DNA of 64,000 nt from assembly GCA_017591395.1 (NCBI GenBank), contig WEDG01003960.1:1-64000 (forward strand), in the 5' to 3' direction. The translations under genes and the position numbers were made by a program. The notes beneath the pieces are model-generated. The model made no database searches and had not been told where the DNA came from. It worked only from the letters and a program-made list of their open reading frames with translations. Positions 33,850 through 45,985 of this stretch are shown in pieces; position 1 is the first letter of the stretch, and each line of letters opens with the position of its first letter. The stretch is from Schistocephalus solidus. Its lineage: Eukaryota > Platyhelminthes > Cestoda > Diphyllobothriidea > Diphyllobothriidae.

Positions 33850-35940
33850 CGGACGAAATTCTCGTCACAGGGCCAAAGGGCATTTATCAAAATAAGCGCG
33901 CAATACTACTTGAACATTTCAACTCCCCAGGCATCGAGTGGGAACCTACGCACTGCACGCAGTCAGAAAACGCTTTTTGATATAGAATTTACTCCGTTGC
34001 TCAGTGAAACATATTTTATCCAACAAGTGAACATTAACACACGTTTTGGCGAGGGGCACCAGTCAAGTATTTTGCTCTGTTCATCGTGGATTCTTGTCCG
34101 ATTACGGTTGCAAAATGTGTCATATTTATTTTTCAAACTCACTGAATGGAGCATTTATAGAGCTAAATTTTGACGCTTTAGTAAATAGTGCTGTTTGAGT
34201 GGTAAGATAATGAGTAGAATTTAAAAACCGTGTTATTAATATTATGCAAAATTATTCACATCAGCACGCAATTTTTCCTTTCGCGTACGGTGCTTTTAAT
34301 AATCATATCTGCAAATTACAAAATGGAATTTTTTAAGATAACTGTGAGCTCAGAAGGAAGGAGTTAAAAAATCCTGAAACGAAATTGGGAGGAGAATTAA
34401 TGAAACACGGACTTTTCAAAGAAGCTTAAAAAGAAAAATCTGCTTCTAAATGTGGTGGAGTATCTGGCTAGTTTAATCCAGGTGATAAGATAAATACAAA
34501 TGCAAATCAGCAAGTGATAACAAATAGTCATTAAAGTTTAACCGCGGATGCTAGCCTGTGGAAGGCCTAGCGTGAAAAGGAAAAATTGAAGCTAGGCCTC
34601 CACAGTTCAATGGCCGAAATGGACTTCTGATGATTTAGTGGCCAGTTAAATGGGCAGTTTACAGCGTACATGTCAATACAACCAAGAGTAGTGGTCTGAG
34701 GGGTGGGTTGCAGAAGACATCGTTTTCATGAAGAATGCGATTTAGGAACTGAAAAGATCAAAATTTCTGATCAGAGATTGAGACAATAAATTGTTAAATG
34801 AAGGGAGAAATGCGATCTGATAAGGTCATTTGAGATGGCCTCTTAAATACCCCTGATTCTTTTCTCGTAATCATGGAGGAAGATGCTTGGAAAAGCTGAG
34901 AAATATAAAATTTTAAACAAGTCAGTTTTAAGAAACGTTTAGGCTTCTACTGAAAGCAGATAGACTTTGTGAGGACAGAATATCGATTTGCAGGTTATTC
35001 TAATGAAATCTGTAGCTAAAGCAACGAAGAGATAGCGTTTAGAAATGGAGGACGCAGAGGAAGTATGAGCGTGGAGGAATTCATTAGGTTTAAAAGACGA
35101 CTAAAAGGGGTAAAGGCCGAAATCGTGCAAAGATTTGGACTATTTTCAGGGTGAAAAATTAGAGAGAAGCCAGCTTCTAGTTTTTCAACGTATAGTAAGT
35201 TAATGATGGTAAGGTTGCATGTAGGAAATATTTGCATGTGTTAAACATACGTTTTTGAAAAAAATGTCTTTTGAAATTTTCAATTTAAGAACGGCTTTAC
35301 TCGTTCGCTCAACCAAAAATTGGGCAAAATATTCAATAATAAGAGTGAAAGCATCCGATAGTGCCCTAAATTTCTTCCAGAAACGTATAAACTAAAAGAA
35401 ATAAAGCCACAATCTGGATAGGTGTGTCCCTAATTCTACTGGCTTATGCCAGAAATCTAACTTGCTGTATTATCTTAAATCGAAGCCCTTTATGGTTGAA
35501 AATTCGGTCACAGGCACGTCTTGAAAATTTCGTGTTAAGGTACCCCTTAGAGCCCCGCTAATTATATTGTTTGTCCTTACACTTTATCCACATTCCCCGG
35601 TGGTCATCCACAAAACCCGACAGTACCATCAACAGACCTCCTCCAGTAACAAGTTTCGCCGATTTATACCACCTCTTCCCTTTTAGAACCGATAAGAACA
35701 GCGTAAAGGGGTTTCAGGTGGGAAAGCGACGGGGGCAGAACATACCCGGCTGCGCCTGACAGGGTGGAGGAGCTCTCACAAAGATGGAGAGAAGAGATTC
35801 AAGCACTCAAAACACGTAATGTTCACCATCGTATTTATTTACGAATATAAAGATAACTGACAGCTAGTTAGTGGCTACCGAGACTACTCCCATTTTAAAA
35901 TTGCAGGAATTTTGTTGATTGAGGCTTCACTGATCAGCTA
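33850..35940. other. No gene recognised
   Basis: AT-rich sequence with short open frames only; nothing could be assigned. Confidence 0.5.
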
Positions 35941-35944
35941 TGGG

Positions 35945-36045
35945 ACTCGCATATACCATTCCATTTTGGGGCTCACTATCGAGCCCAGCCAGCAGCCGCA
36001 CAGCCAACAAGGACAAAAGAGACTGGTAAGCCAGGCATAAACAAC
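35945..36045 (-). repeat. SINE tail fragment
   Basis: ctcactatcgagccc and agccagcagccgcaca match the minus strand of the older SINE tail, followed by gtaagccaggcat. Confidence 0.45.
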
Positions 36046-36049
36046 CCAT

Positions 36050-37020
36050 TGTTGTGCCCCTCCGAGTCCTTTTCAACGGAATAAACACACTTGGATCGCT
36101 GCATTTCTCCGAAAATGCAGTGAAGATTTAGAAAATGCTACAGAACCTCGGAGATGATTCTCACAACCCGTCAACTTTAGGAAAAATTCCAGCTAATTAA
36201 ACAAAACTGATTTAATGCCGTTTCACTGTCGCTTTGTCACAGTACCTTCATCGGGCTTGGCTACTTTTCATTAGGCATCCAATGTGCCGGAACTCAGCCC
36301 GTCACACCCTGGTACCACTATCGCTGCTGGTTCGTCAGACCCAAGAATCTGCCTATTTCGCAGCTAACGTCCGCTGAAGGTCGTTTCAAGCTCCACAACC
36401 TGTGAACACGTCAGGTAGCAAGCATCCTGCTGATGGGTAATTGTTTGCCGGTTTTGTTTATGGTAAGGCTTCGGTTTATTTTTTGGGAGAAATAGAGGTG
36501 ATAAATAAACCGGTCAACTCAAGTGCTACAGATAAAAACATAACTTTGGAAACTCCGGACGAGAAGTAATATCTGCAGGGGTACTTTTTTCTGAAAATGC
36601 TTTTAACAAACAGCCAGAGTCAGTTTTTATGCATATTCGTGGTGATACATTCATAATTTTTATTGCATTTGATACTTTTTTTATATTCAGTACAGTTCGA
36701 CTGACTCTTCGTTTAAATTAAAAGTTTGCCTATATAACAGAGCTTTCACATCCACCTGTCGGTAGGTACAACATGTTTTTGGTGCTTTTAATTGTGTCCA
36801 CCACAAAAACGATTATAAGAACACGCGAGGGTTCCCAAATATCGACTCCAGACGCCATTTCACATGGAGCTTTTTGTTTCAATCAACTGCATCACCTAAT
36901 ATTTCGACAGGAATTTTAAAGAGGTGGATGCACTTTGCACGATTGTTGGAACGTCTGGTCGTTGCATTACCCTGGATCCATTTCGAACTGAAACGGAATT
37001 TGCATTGAAACTTCCACCGT
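36050..37020. other. No gene recognised
   Basis: No supportable feature on either strand. Confidence 0.5.
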
Positions 37021-37022
37021 TA

Positions 37023-37331
37023 TTAAATAACATTTGCAGTCGAAGAGGAGGTTAAAATAGGCAACGGATATTCAAGTTTGCGGATGGAGTCAATCATCCG
37101 GTAAGCTCCCACTCCGGTGGGCTGTATATAAACTTCATTAAGCAGAATTGAAAGTATCAAATTGCCGGAGAAAAGCGAATTGTGGATGGTGGTTGGTTGA
37201 CCGGGAGGTTTTCGTATAGTAAAAATCCCGCCTACAACACAAAACCTCTTACTGCTTTCCGTCATTGAAATCTTAAAAGCCGTTGGCAGGTTCAACGTTA
37301 ACAAACTAACAAGCCAACCAGAACTAAACAA
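37023..37331 (-). CDS. Unidentified ORF, 102 codons
   Basis: A continuous open frame with even amino-acid composition, including RFCVVGGIFTIRKPPGQP and ILSILLNEVYIQPTGVGAYR. It is more protein-like than its neighbours but shows no family I recognise. It may be an exon or a fragment of a mobile gene. Low confidence. Confidence 0.25.
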   Translation of the reverse strand: MFSSGWLVSLLTLNLPTAFKISMTESSKRFCVVGGIFTIRKPPGQPTTIHNSLFSGNLILSILLNEVYIQPTGVGAYRMIDSIRKLEYPLPILTSSSTANVI

Positions 37332-37485
37332 ATAACTAAATAGAAAACAATAATTAACAAACTTTTCTATCTTACTTATTAACTATTTAGGAAATAACAG
37401 ACAAACAAAATAAATGCCAAATTATCAAACTATGTATCTAGGAAGCTAACAAACAAATGGTTAACTAACAATGCTTAAAGGCTGC
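37325..37485. repeat. A/C-rich low-complexity tract (aaca, aact motifs)
   Basis: Drifting acaaac / aactaa / aaataac units with no fixed period. Similar tracts are at 38,110-38,370 and 38,945-39,190, each next to a LINE 3' end. Confidence 0.7.
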
Positions 37486-37499
37486 AAACACCGCCATGC

Positions 37500-38110
37500 A
37501 AGTATTTCAAGCTATCAAAAGGGGCGTTTAGTGTCTTTTTGACGATGGCCCCTTTGGTAAAATCTACGGCACCTTCGTTTGACCTCACCTAGAATATGGC
37601 ATACAGGCGTGGTGGTCATGGCTCACAAAAGACTAAATAGACCTGGAGAAAAGTGCCACGTCATGCAAAAAAGCTAGTAAGAGGCCTGCATCTATTCCCT
37701 CTGTGTCCCAGACAGCAACAAGGTGATGTTATCTTAGTTTGCAAGAACTTTGAGCAAGGTTGCGCTTCGATTACATGTTAATGGACACGAAATAAAGTTT
37801 CGCACGAAAAATTTCCAGGCTAAACCTCTGCTCTGGATTCTTCCCACAACGGCAGTAAAACAGTGGAATGACCTCCCGCAATCAGGTGACGTCCCTACAG
37901 CTCCTCCTCCTCGGTGATCTTAACATGAAGTAATATCACATCAACTCCAGACATTATTTATTTGTAATAAAAATGCTGCTTATATTTTGTGAATATTATT
38001 TGTATCGTGTATATTATCAAGAGTGCGTACCCAGATGTATATGACGCACTGGCTTGTAAACAATAGGGTTTCCAAAGTCGTTACCTATCACCCTCACCAA
38101 ATAAAATTAA
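37500..38110 (+). mobile_element. LINE fragment (RT thumb to 3' UTR)
   Basis: FDDGPFGKIYGTFVRPHLEY-type segment in shifted frames, LEYGIQAWWSWLTKD, then CKNFEQG and a non-coding 3' end. Same family type as LINE-A below but more diverged. 5'-truncated. Confidence 0.75.
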
Positions 38111-38372
38111 AACCAGCAAACAAAAAACAAGCAATTCAAAAAAACAAATTAACTAACTTACAAATCAATTAAATAAAAAACAAAATTAAACCAAAAAATG
38201 ACGAACTTTGAAAATAGCTAAACGAACAAACTAGCACCGGAACAAAATAACGAACAAACAAACACCAGACTAATAAATTAACAAACGACCTAACCAAAAA
38301 ATTCACAGACCAAGAACATCACTAAGAAAACCAAACAAACAAAAAACAAACAAACAAAATAACGAAAGTAGC
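38110..38372. repeat. A/C-rich low-complexity tract (aaac, aaca units)
   Basis: About 260 bp of irregular caaac/aaaca units between two LINE fragments. Confidence 0.75.
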
Positions 38373-38376
38373 ATTT

Positions 38377-38945
38377 TACCACTTCAAGATCAGAACTGCC
38401 TCGAAATAGTACAGAGGAGAGCCACCAAATTGGTTAGGAGTCAAAGCGCCTTGCCATATCCAACCTGCCTAACAAATCTTATTCTGTTCCCTTCGAATTA
38501 AATGCAAATGCGTGGTGATCTCCTGCAGAAATTCCGCATTTTTAAGGGATTGGATTGTTGCCTGGAATTCTCGGGCATCTTTGAATTTGCTGCCACGACC
38601 CATCTCCGATGTCACCAATTGAAAACTGCGCGTCCAGCAGGCGAGATTGGATGTGCGCAAGTTCTTTTTCTCTGTCAGAGTAATTAAATCATGGAATTCC
38701 AACCTTGAAGACGCTCTGATACCACCATCCCTGGAAAGCTCTAAAAGGAACCTTGACCGTTTTATTTTCCAAAACGAGCCGGAACAATGAGGAATTTATC
38801 TTAACCCTCGAGAGTCATGCACCACTTGTCATATTTTATGATCGCCTTTTAATGTTTATAACCCACATGTTTTCTCTGTATATCGCACTTAATTTCACGT
38901 TACAAATAGTGTACTCAAAGACCCATGCCTATTTTGCTGAATAAA
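38377..38945 (+). mobile_element. LINE-A 3' fragment
   Basis: Closely matches 56,325-56,895: ATKLVRSQSALPYPTCL, QMRGDLLQKFRIFKGLDCCL and the 3' end cccatgcctatttt then aataaattgaatttaattg. 5'-truncated within the RT thumb. Confidence 0.85.
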
Positions 38946-39195
38946 TTGAATTTAATTGAACCAATCAACCAAATAATTATCAAAAAATCATCAAATAAAA
39001 ATGAATATCGATAACTGAAACACGAAACCGAAAAACCTAAAAAATACTGAAAAGAAAAATCAAACAAGAGGACAAATTAACAAATAAAAATCTTAGAAAT
39101 AAGCTAAAGAACAAACGCATAAACGTGCAAGTTAAAACATTAGGAAACTATCTACCAGAAAAACAAAAAGCTAACTAACTAACTAACGTTTATAT
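38945..39195. repeat. A/C-rich low-complexity tract
   Basis: Irregular aaac/aact units ending in a perfect (aact)4 stretch at about 39,172. Confidence 0.7.
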
Positions 39196-39388
39196 GAAAG
39201 GGCCGATTTTAAGCATTCCGCAAGCAAAAACTGCGTCAGCGAAAGTTGCAACTAACCGAGAAACCACATTAAGGAGAGAACATAGCGTTCGCGGTGTCCC
39301 AACAAATGCCCTGAATGTATAAGCCGATGGAACTCTAAGTGATCATAGTCTAATTCCTGAAAATAAGAAACAATCACAGAGACTTTGA

Positions 39389-39966
39389 GTGGATCGCAGT
39401 TTATGCATAGTTATCAAAGACATGCCTGGATATACATCTGACACCCCAAAAGCAAGAATACACGATGACATAGAGCTATTCCTGAGCAATAATGAATGTC
39501 TCTTAAAGGAGGAAGAGAAGGTCACCGTTCCAAAAGTCTTCAAAATGGTTCCATTAAGAGACTCAAATGATGAACCCAACCGAACACGATCGCTGAATCC
39601 TGTCCTGCAGAATCAGTTTTGTATATGTATATTTTGAAGGGTTACAGGCATTAGAAACCAAAATTTTGCTAAGCAGGAAACCTTTGCTTCGAAGCTCTCA
39701 CACAAAGGTTTTTTTTTCAACCGGATTTTTCACCTGTGGAGAGGGCGGAATGGAAAGGGCTCAAAGTTGAACTTCTCAAGCGATCAAGACAAGACGAAAG
39801 AAATCTCAATATCTGGCGTGAAGAAACAATACAACCCCAGAGGTCATTTCTCTGGAGAAAGCCCATGTCACTGGGTATGGAGGGCAGCCAGATCACAATA
39901 AAATACCACTCAGTCCAACACATGTCAGTAATTACATCGACCTCCAGTTTGATCATAAAGCAATAG
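39389..39966 (+). pseudogene. LINE-A N-terminal (ORF1-like) segment
   Basis: DTPKARIHDDIELF, LLKEEEKVTVPKVFKM and, in another frame, FSPVERAEWKGLKVELLKR. The same FQPxxSPEERLKRR pattern precedes the endonuclease of LINE-C at 47,330, which supports its place in the element. Confidence 0.6.
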
Positions 39967-40059
39967 CCTCCAACTCAAACAATGGACGGCATAAGACACA
40001 TAACCATTCTAACAACCCCGAACCAAATATTGTTTGAAAATCTATCCAGGCGAAGCTCC

Positions 40060-40723
40060 GCTTTCTTTATACAAACGCAGAGATTTTGTTTGAGAAGATT
40101 TATGAACTGAAAGTATGGATATCCTATGCGCATCCGGATGTCATTATCATTAAAGCAACTTGGTTGCAGGGGAAAATATTGGATAGGGAAATTTCCATCG
40201 ATGGATATCAACTGTTCAATCGAGACAAACTGCATAAAAATGTAGAGGAAAATCAATTAACGTCAACAGAGCAATCATATCATCTGAACGCAGAATTGCT
40301 TGGCCTTGTGACTGTGATGTATTTTGGTTAAAACTAAAGAGGCATGGAGAACAAAATCTGAAGTTCTTGACTATCTTCAGACTGCCAACCCAAACTCCAG
40401 AAATCGACGATATGATGTTCAAAATAATTAAAGATGCAGCTCAGGTTGAAGACACATTGATCGCCGGAGATTTTAATGCACCATTGATTGACTGGAACAC
40501 ATTATCCGTAAAATCTTCGTGGTATTCCTTTAGCTCCAAAATATTAAAGCTCACAATGAATCGTTTTCTCGTACAGAATGTTAGATTTCCAATGAGAGTT
40601 AAAGAGGCATTAATGCCGAATTACATATGTCTCGTTCTTTCAAAGGGCCCAATTGATGTGGATGAATTAAGATCACTCGCGCTGCTTGGTAAAAGTGACC
40701 ATATCATGCTGCTGTGGGAATAG
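40060..40723 (+). pseudogene. LINE-A EEP (AP-type) endonuclease remnant
   Basis: YTNAEILFEKIYELK-type start and YAHPDVIIIKATW (E of the usual TET changed to K-A-T), IDGYQLFNRD, then LIAGDFNAPLIDW and LLGKSDHIMLLW with the catalytic SDH. Two frames and internal stops. Confidence 0.8.
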
Positions 40724-41210
40724 TGTTTGCCTACCAAGCAAACGGAGACTCATGATGTTCAGTTTAATAACTTAAGTGTGAATTTCTCTGCGATGAGGAT
40801 GACTTATTGGCACTAAATGGGCTAAACATTCTAACCGGAAATTCGGATGTCGATTGGACCACTCTCAGGGGCGTTAAAAACGACGCTGTGCACCACAATT
40901 GCCCTATTAAAAAATTCAAAACGCAAACCGCGCTGTTCGGTTAACGCGAGAAGGTATGTAGCGAGTACTGAGCCCACACATTAAGAAGAATTTCTCGAAA
41001 AGCGGGACGCAAAAACTGTTAATGACCCGCAGATCACGGAAGGAGTATGAGGCTGAAATTATAGAACGGGCCGTCGATAACCCAAAAGTACATTTAACTC
41101 ATCAGTAGTCGAATGATGAAGAAGAAGAAGAAGAAGAAGAAAAAAAGGACGGTGAAAACAATGAAGACATTAACGAAAATATAGATAAGGCAGAACGTCA
41201 AAAACGGTTT

Positions 41211-43429
41211 TTGGCACCTGTTTTCACAGATGAGGCGGAGTTTAGCCAAAGAGACTTTCATACAAGTAGTAACGACGCAGTAATTGAGGACCTCGAATTC
41301 AGAGAAGATGTAACGAAGGAGCTTCTTGCACTTAACGACGCCAAGTCTCCGGGTCCAGATCAAATACCAGCAAAAGTACTGAAGGACCTTGCTAGAGAAC
41401 TCTAAAGACCACTCTGGTGTTTATTCCAGTCGTCCTTCGATAAAGGCATCCTCCCTTCTGATTTAAAATCAGCAAATATATACCCTATTCACAAGGTTGG
41501 ATCCAGAACCAGCGCTATAATCTATCGACCGGTGAGCCTAACAAAAATTTGTTCCAAAGTGACGGAAAGGATAATCAAAAACGCCAGCATGAAGTTTGTC
41601 GAAGAAAAAACTTCCTTGACAGTGCCCAACAGGGATTTTGACGGAACTAATCCTGTTTGACCAATATGCTCTATGCAATTAAACAGTGATTTAGGTCATT
41701 AGATGGAGACGCCAGCCTTGATGTCGTCTACATCGACTTCGAAAAGGCCTTTGATAATGTTCCTCACCGCGGGTTACTTCACAAAGTCCGAGAATCCGGA
41801 ATAAGAGGGAATTTACTCAATTGGATAGGAAAATTCTTGACAGGCTGATCACAGTCCATGTGCATTGGCAATGCGAAATCAATTGCCGTGCCGCTTGTGA
41901 GTGGTGTACCTCAGGGCTCCGTTCTTGGGCCATTATAAATAATTAATAAATAAATTGTATATTTAAGGCCCAGAGGGCCCCATCATTACAAACTTAGTAT
42001 CGTGGTTTAAATAAATACAAAGTGGATAATTGCTGCACTATGTGAGCATCCATTTGAACAGCAGAAATGATTAGTATGGTAAGCATATCCGATTCAGAAG
42101 GATTTACCATTTTTAAAACAATAGTCAGCAATCTTTGGCATATGCAGTGAACTAGAAAAGAAGCAGTAAAAAACTCCTACGGTTAAATCGGAGCCGGAGT
42201 TCGGCGAGCGACCTATTTAAAAAAAACTAGGAGAAAAAAACTGCTTCACTAAAAATTGATCGCTTGATGCAATGGAATAGTATTGTGATGTTGCTGACAA
42301 CGTTTGAGGGTTCAGAAAGCTCCTTGTCGGGTGAGAGATAATATAGCAATCAGAGTTACTGTTTGTAATCACCAGTGGAGGTAAGAGAGGAGGAAACCAT
42401 CGTGGACAACAAGGTCAAAACGAAGAGGGAGGTCACAAAATCATCATCGAGATGCGACCTTGCTGACTTTTCTTAATCTGTGTCAATGATTGTTTGAGTG
42501 GATTGGACAACACGGGGGTCCTGTTTAAAGAAGACATCAAGATATGACAACCAACCCAATGCAGTATTGATGAACAGACTTTACAAGAAGGACTCAATGG
42601 CCTCTCTGAATGGTCCGATAAACAGCAGATGAAGTTCAATTTTGAGAAATGTGTCGCACTGCGGCTTAAAACGAACGAGGCAAGCGCGATGGGCGACTCC
42701 CAGCAATACTTCCTTGACGAAAGGTACCTGTAAAATGTATCCAAACAAAAGGACCTAGGAATCGCAGTAGTGTCTTCCCTATCGCCCTCCGCTCAACGTG
42801 TCAGGGCGGTCAGAAAGGCGTTAAATGTCCTGTTTATCATTGAAAAGAATTTTCGTCAATATCGATAAGGAAATATTTGGGAAAATGAACGGACCATTTA
42901 TTCGTTCACACTTGGAATATGGAGTGCAGGCGTGGCGACCGTGGCTGAAAAAAGATTACAAACTGCTGGAAAGTGTTCAAATAAAAGCAAAAAAATTCGT
43001 TAATAGTCTTAAGTCTTTAGCATACAAATGAAAACTTGACGCTCTTAACATTTTCCCTCTTGTGTACAGACAAATTCGAGGCGATCTCATACAGACATAC
43101 GGGCTCGTAAGGAATCAGGACTGTGTTCTACACTTCGAAGAATTTTTTCATTAGCCACAACAACTAACCTGCGAGGGAATTCTCTCAAACTTCGAGGAAC
43201 CTTATATCACCTTGATGTTCGTCGTCACTCGTTTTCGCAGCTAGTGGTCGGTGCCTGGAACGGACTCCCAGAGGACGTCGCACGGGCGGACACGACAGAC
43301 ATATTCAAACATAGACTGAATTTATATTTGCTTGAAAAATACCGTTCATCCTTCACGAAAGCACGGCTACATCTCACGAAAGCTTTGCATATAAATACAG
43401 ATAACGACGGTATCTTTTACTTGAAATAG
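41211..43429 (+). pseudogene. LINE-A reverse transcriptase remnant (split by nested element)
   Basis: Fingers: LNDAKSPGPDQIPAKVLKDL. Palm: DVVYIDFEKAFDNVPH (motif A) and SGVPQGSVLGPL (motif B), then the insertion, then resumed LFLICVNDCLSGLDNTGVLF and EDIKI, where the catalytic FADD has become FKED. Thumb: RSHLEYGVQAWRPWLKKD and WNGLPEDVARADTTDIF. Inactive. Confidence 0.88.
41936..42470 (-). mobile_element. LINE-C 3' end nested in LINE-A
   Basis: On the minus strand this matches 49,890-50,416 (agcaaggtcgcatctcga ... gggccctctgggcctt). Its insertion splits LINE-A exactly between GPL and LFLI of RT motif B, so LINE-C jumped after LINE-A. No clear target duplication longer than a few bases is visible. 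Confidence 0.85.
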
Positions 43430-43449
43430 GTAAACTTCAATCATTCAGG

Positions 43450-43795
43450 ATGACTACGCCTAGATCACAGTGCTAAAAAACTATTTCATTTCTATTTTAC
43501 TATGTAACTCACTTCCTTATATAAACATTTGTATTTTGACTGAAATATCTTGGATGAGCCTTATCCCACCTGGATGTTTGTCGCCCTTCGTGTCAGCAGC
43601 GAGTTGTTGGCACCTGGGACGGACTCCCAGAGAACGTCATGCGGGCGGACACGACAGTCACATTCAAACATACCTGTATTTATATTCGCTTGACAAATAC
43701 CGTTCATTCTTACAGGAAGGAACTGCTACACCATAAAAAAGCTTTGCACATACATACAGATAACGGTGATATCTCTTATTTGACATAGGTAATCA
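43450..43795 (+). repeat. Duplicated LINE-A C-terminal end
   Basis: Repeats 43,195-43,430: ggacggactcccagag, gcgggcggacacgacag, aaataccgttcat and acatacagataac in the same order about 360 bp downstream. Could be a second truncated insertion or a local duplication. Confidence 0.75.
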
Positions 43796-43799
43796 TTGG

Positions 43800-44330
43800 T
43801 CCCTGTAACAGAACCATTTTCTTTCTACGAGAATATGTTATTCACTAATTTGCAGTAATATATATTTCTACTGAAATGTTGTAGGTAACGTTTTTCAATA
43901 GCATCTTTAAAGGCAAGCCTATTTCCTTAAGTATAGTGAACTGTGTGGCTGCATCACCATAAACGTAGTTTATAGTTTTGATGGATCAGGCTTAGTTGCA
44001 TGGGTGAAGTATTATACATTTGCCAACTTTGAACTACAAAAGCCAATGATTTAATCTATCTTCTAACTGATTTACGTTGATCAGCAATCTCTTTTAGTCG
44101 GTAAGGCTCCAAATTACATTCCTGTTTTTCATGACATCTGGAAAATTGCTGTTTTATTTATTTATTTATTTCAGAGCCCTAGTCTTAAACACAATTTTCC
44201 ACGAGTATTAGGAAAAAAATTGGTTCTATTGTAGAAACCAATGGAACGCTCTAGCTGTTTTAGCGCCTTCCATCTCTGTTGCCCGTGGCAGAGCTAGATG
44301 TTTTTTTATATAGATAGATGTTTTCATTTG
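43800..44330 (+). repeat. CR1-type LINE 3' UTR fragment and unassigned sequence
   Basis: aaggcaagcctatttcctt followed by agtatagtgaactg resembles LINE 3' ends at 56,855 and 57,150. The remaining sequence to 44,330 has no recognised feature. Confidence 0.45.
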
Positions 44331-44334
44331 AGTA

Positions 44335-45720
44335 CTGGGAAGAGCACTGTTATTGAATAAATAAATAAATAAATAAATAATTAATTTATTGTCAGTTTAC
44401 AGGCAAGGTCAAAAGGGATATAAAATAAAGGGTCGAGCTGACAGTGAAAAAAACTCCTGATCGTTCTTTAGAGTGTTTTCAGGAGAAAAAACTGCAGCTT
44501 ATTGAACGGATTAAAGTTCAGGACAGGGAAGTATTGACACAGGTGCACGGTGCAGTACTTCTCCTTTCGCTGTTGTGGATCAGGTATTCTGTACTAGCAG
44601 CAGGTATGCCGGTGAACGGCCGCTCGCTGTCAACTGAGGAATAACCCGATTACGGCCTGCAGAGCCAGCAATTTTGCCTTCAGCATGAAGTCGGGCACCG
44701 TATTAAGAGTCCGTGGACGCCATCAGAACGTAAGAGAGCTTCCAGAGAGTGTGGAAGGTTTCCTGAATGTAGAAAACTAGTGACAGCTCTCGTAAACAAA
44801 GGATAGTTTTGCTGAATTTTAATACATCTGGGTAGTTTATTCCAGATTGCTATAGCGTTTACCGAAAAAAACTGACGGTATCTAACTGTGTGTGCCAAAG
44901 GAAAAAATAAAAATACATCTCGATGACTGGTGCACCGAGAGTGGTCGAGCTGTCTCAGGGATGTACGGGGGTTAAAGTTAAGACTTTTTAAAAGTTTAAA
45001 CAGTAAAAATAGTCCCTTCTCTAATCTACGAAGCCACAACGGGTCGAGGCTTGTAAGCTCACAGCGTTGTTGGTAGGACAGGTTTCTGGGCTCTGAAGTG
45101 AAAACTCTTTTAGTAAAGAAATGCTGGACTGATTCTATCTTCCTCCGTTCACTCGCGTGCAGAAGGCTAAATAGAAACGAGCAGTATTCCAGACAAGGTC
45201 TGACATACATTTTATAAAGACTGGTCCTAATATTGATAGTTTTAAAATTTCTGAAAATAAACCCAGTGGTTTGGCGTGCTTTCGGGTCAATCAGGGTGCA
45301 GTTCTCTGACAGATTAAGACTACTAGAATATGATATGCCCAGATCCTTTATAACCCTGGGCACATGTAGGTCATGACTGTCTATGCTTAGATGAGGCTGA
45401 TGGTTGTTATCACTAACCATAGCGGAGCACTTGTGCCAAGAAAGCGAAAGACTCCAAGTGTGACACCACTGAGCGAAGGCTTGAGATCCTTTTTTAAGAG
45501 CTCAAGCAAGAATTAGCGATCAGCTGGTTACTATCGATAGGCAACTTTTAAATCATCAGCATACATAAAGGGCTTACCATACTGAAAACAATCAGGAACA
45601 CCGTTCACAAAAAGGCAAAATAGAAGCGGGCCGAGTAAGCTATCCTGAATAACTCCACTCCTCACGTGCGTGGGGTTGGAGATAACATTAAAAATTTTAA
45701 CTCACTGTGCACGAGCATTC
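44335..45720 (-). mobile_element. LINE-B, 5'-truncated copy 1
   Basis: Minus-strand CR1/jockey-type LINE from just upstream of RT motif B to its (AATA)n tail at 44,341-44,380. Its 3' end reads ttgcctgtaaactg followed by A/T-rich repeats. It begins at SGVIQDSLLGPLLF and includes MYADDLKVAYR. Confidence 0.88.
44680..45420 (-). pseudogene. LINE-B reverse transcriptase C-terminal part
   Basis: 246 open codons: VPRVIKDLGISYSSSLNLSE, YKMYVRPCLEYCSFLFS, SLDPLWLRRLEKGLFLLFKL and FFSVNAIAIWNKLPRCI, the usual thumb and C-terminal region after YADD. Catalytic YADD lies just upstream near 45,565 in another frame. Confidence 0.88.
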
Positions 45721-45985
45721 AAATAATAATAATAATAACCTTGAAGACCCTATAAGAACCACCAATTATCTGTTCTCCAACTTGGACAATTTGATCTTCA
45801 TCTCCACTTCACTAGGACTGTTTCGGACAACACTGTTTCAACTGCACGTACTTACTTGCTTCCTGCTCATCTGGAGTTTTTTCTCGTGCCGAAATTCGTC
45901 ATAAAACGGCATCAAATTAGAATTTGTTTATCATCTTATTCAATTTAACTACGCAACCTTTGCACCAATAGAAACTGATAACCAC

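Larger units (their letters stand above)
39340..43440 (+). mobile_element. LINE-A (CR1-type non-LTR retrotransposon), decayed, with nested LINE-C
   Basis: In order: ORF1-end segment (39,389-39,966), EEP endonuclease (about 40,060-40,723), RT (about 41,211-43,030) and thumb to C-terminus (to 43,429). A minus-strand LINE-C piece sits inside RT at 41,936-42,470. Many frameshifts. LINE-A copies itself by target-primed reverse transcription in intact form. Confidence 0.88.

Noticed and set aside
44438..44650. Plus ORF within LINE-B copy 1
   Set aside because: Antisense shadow of the LINE-B 3' UTR.
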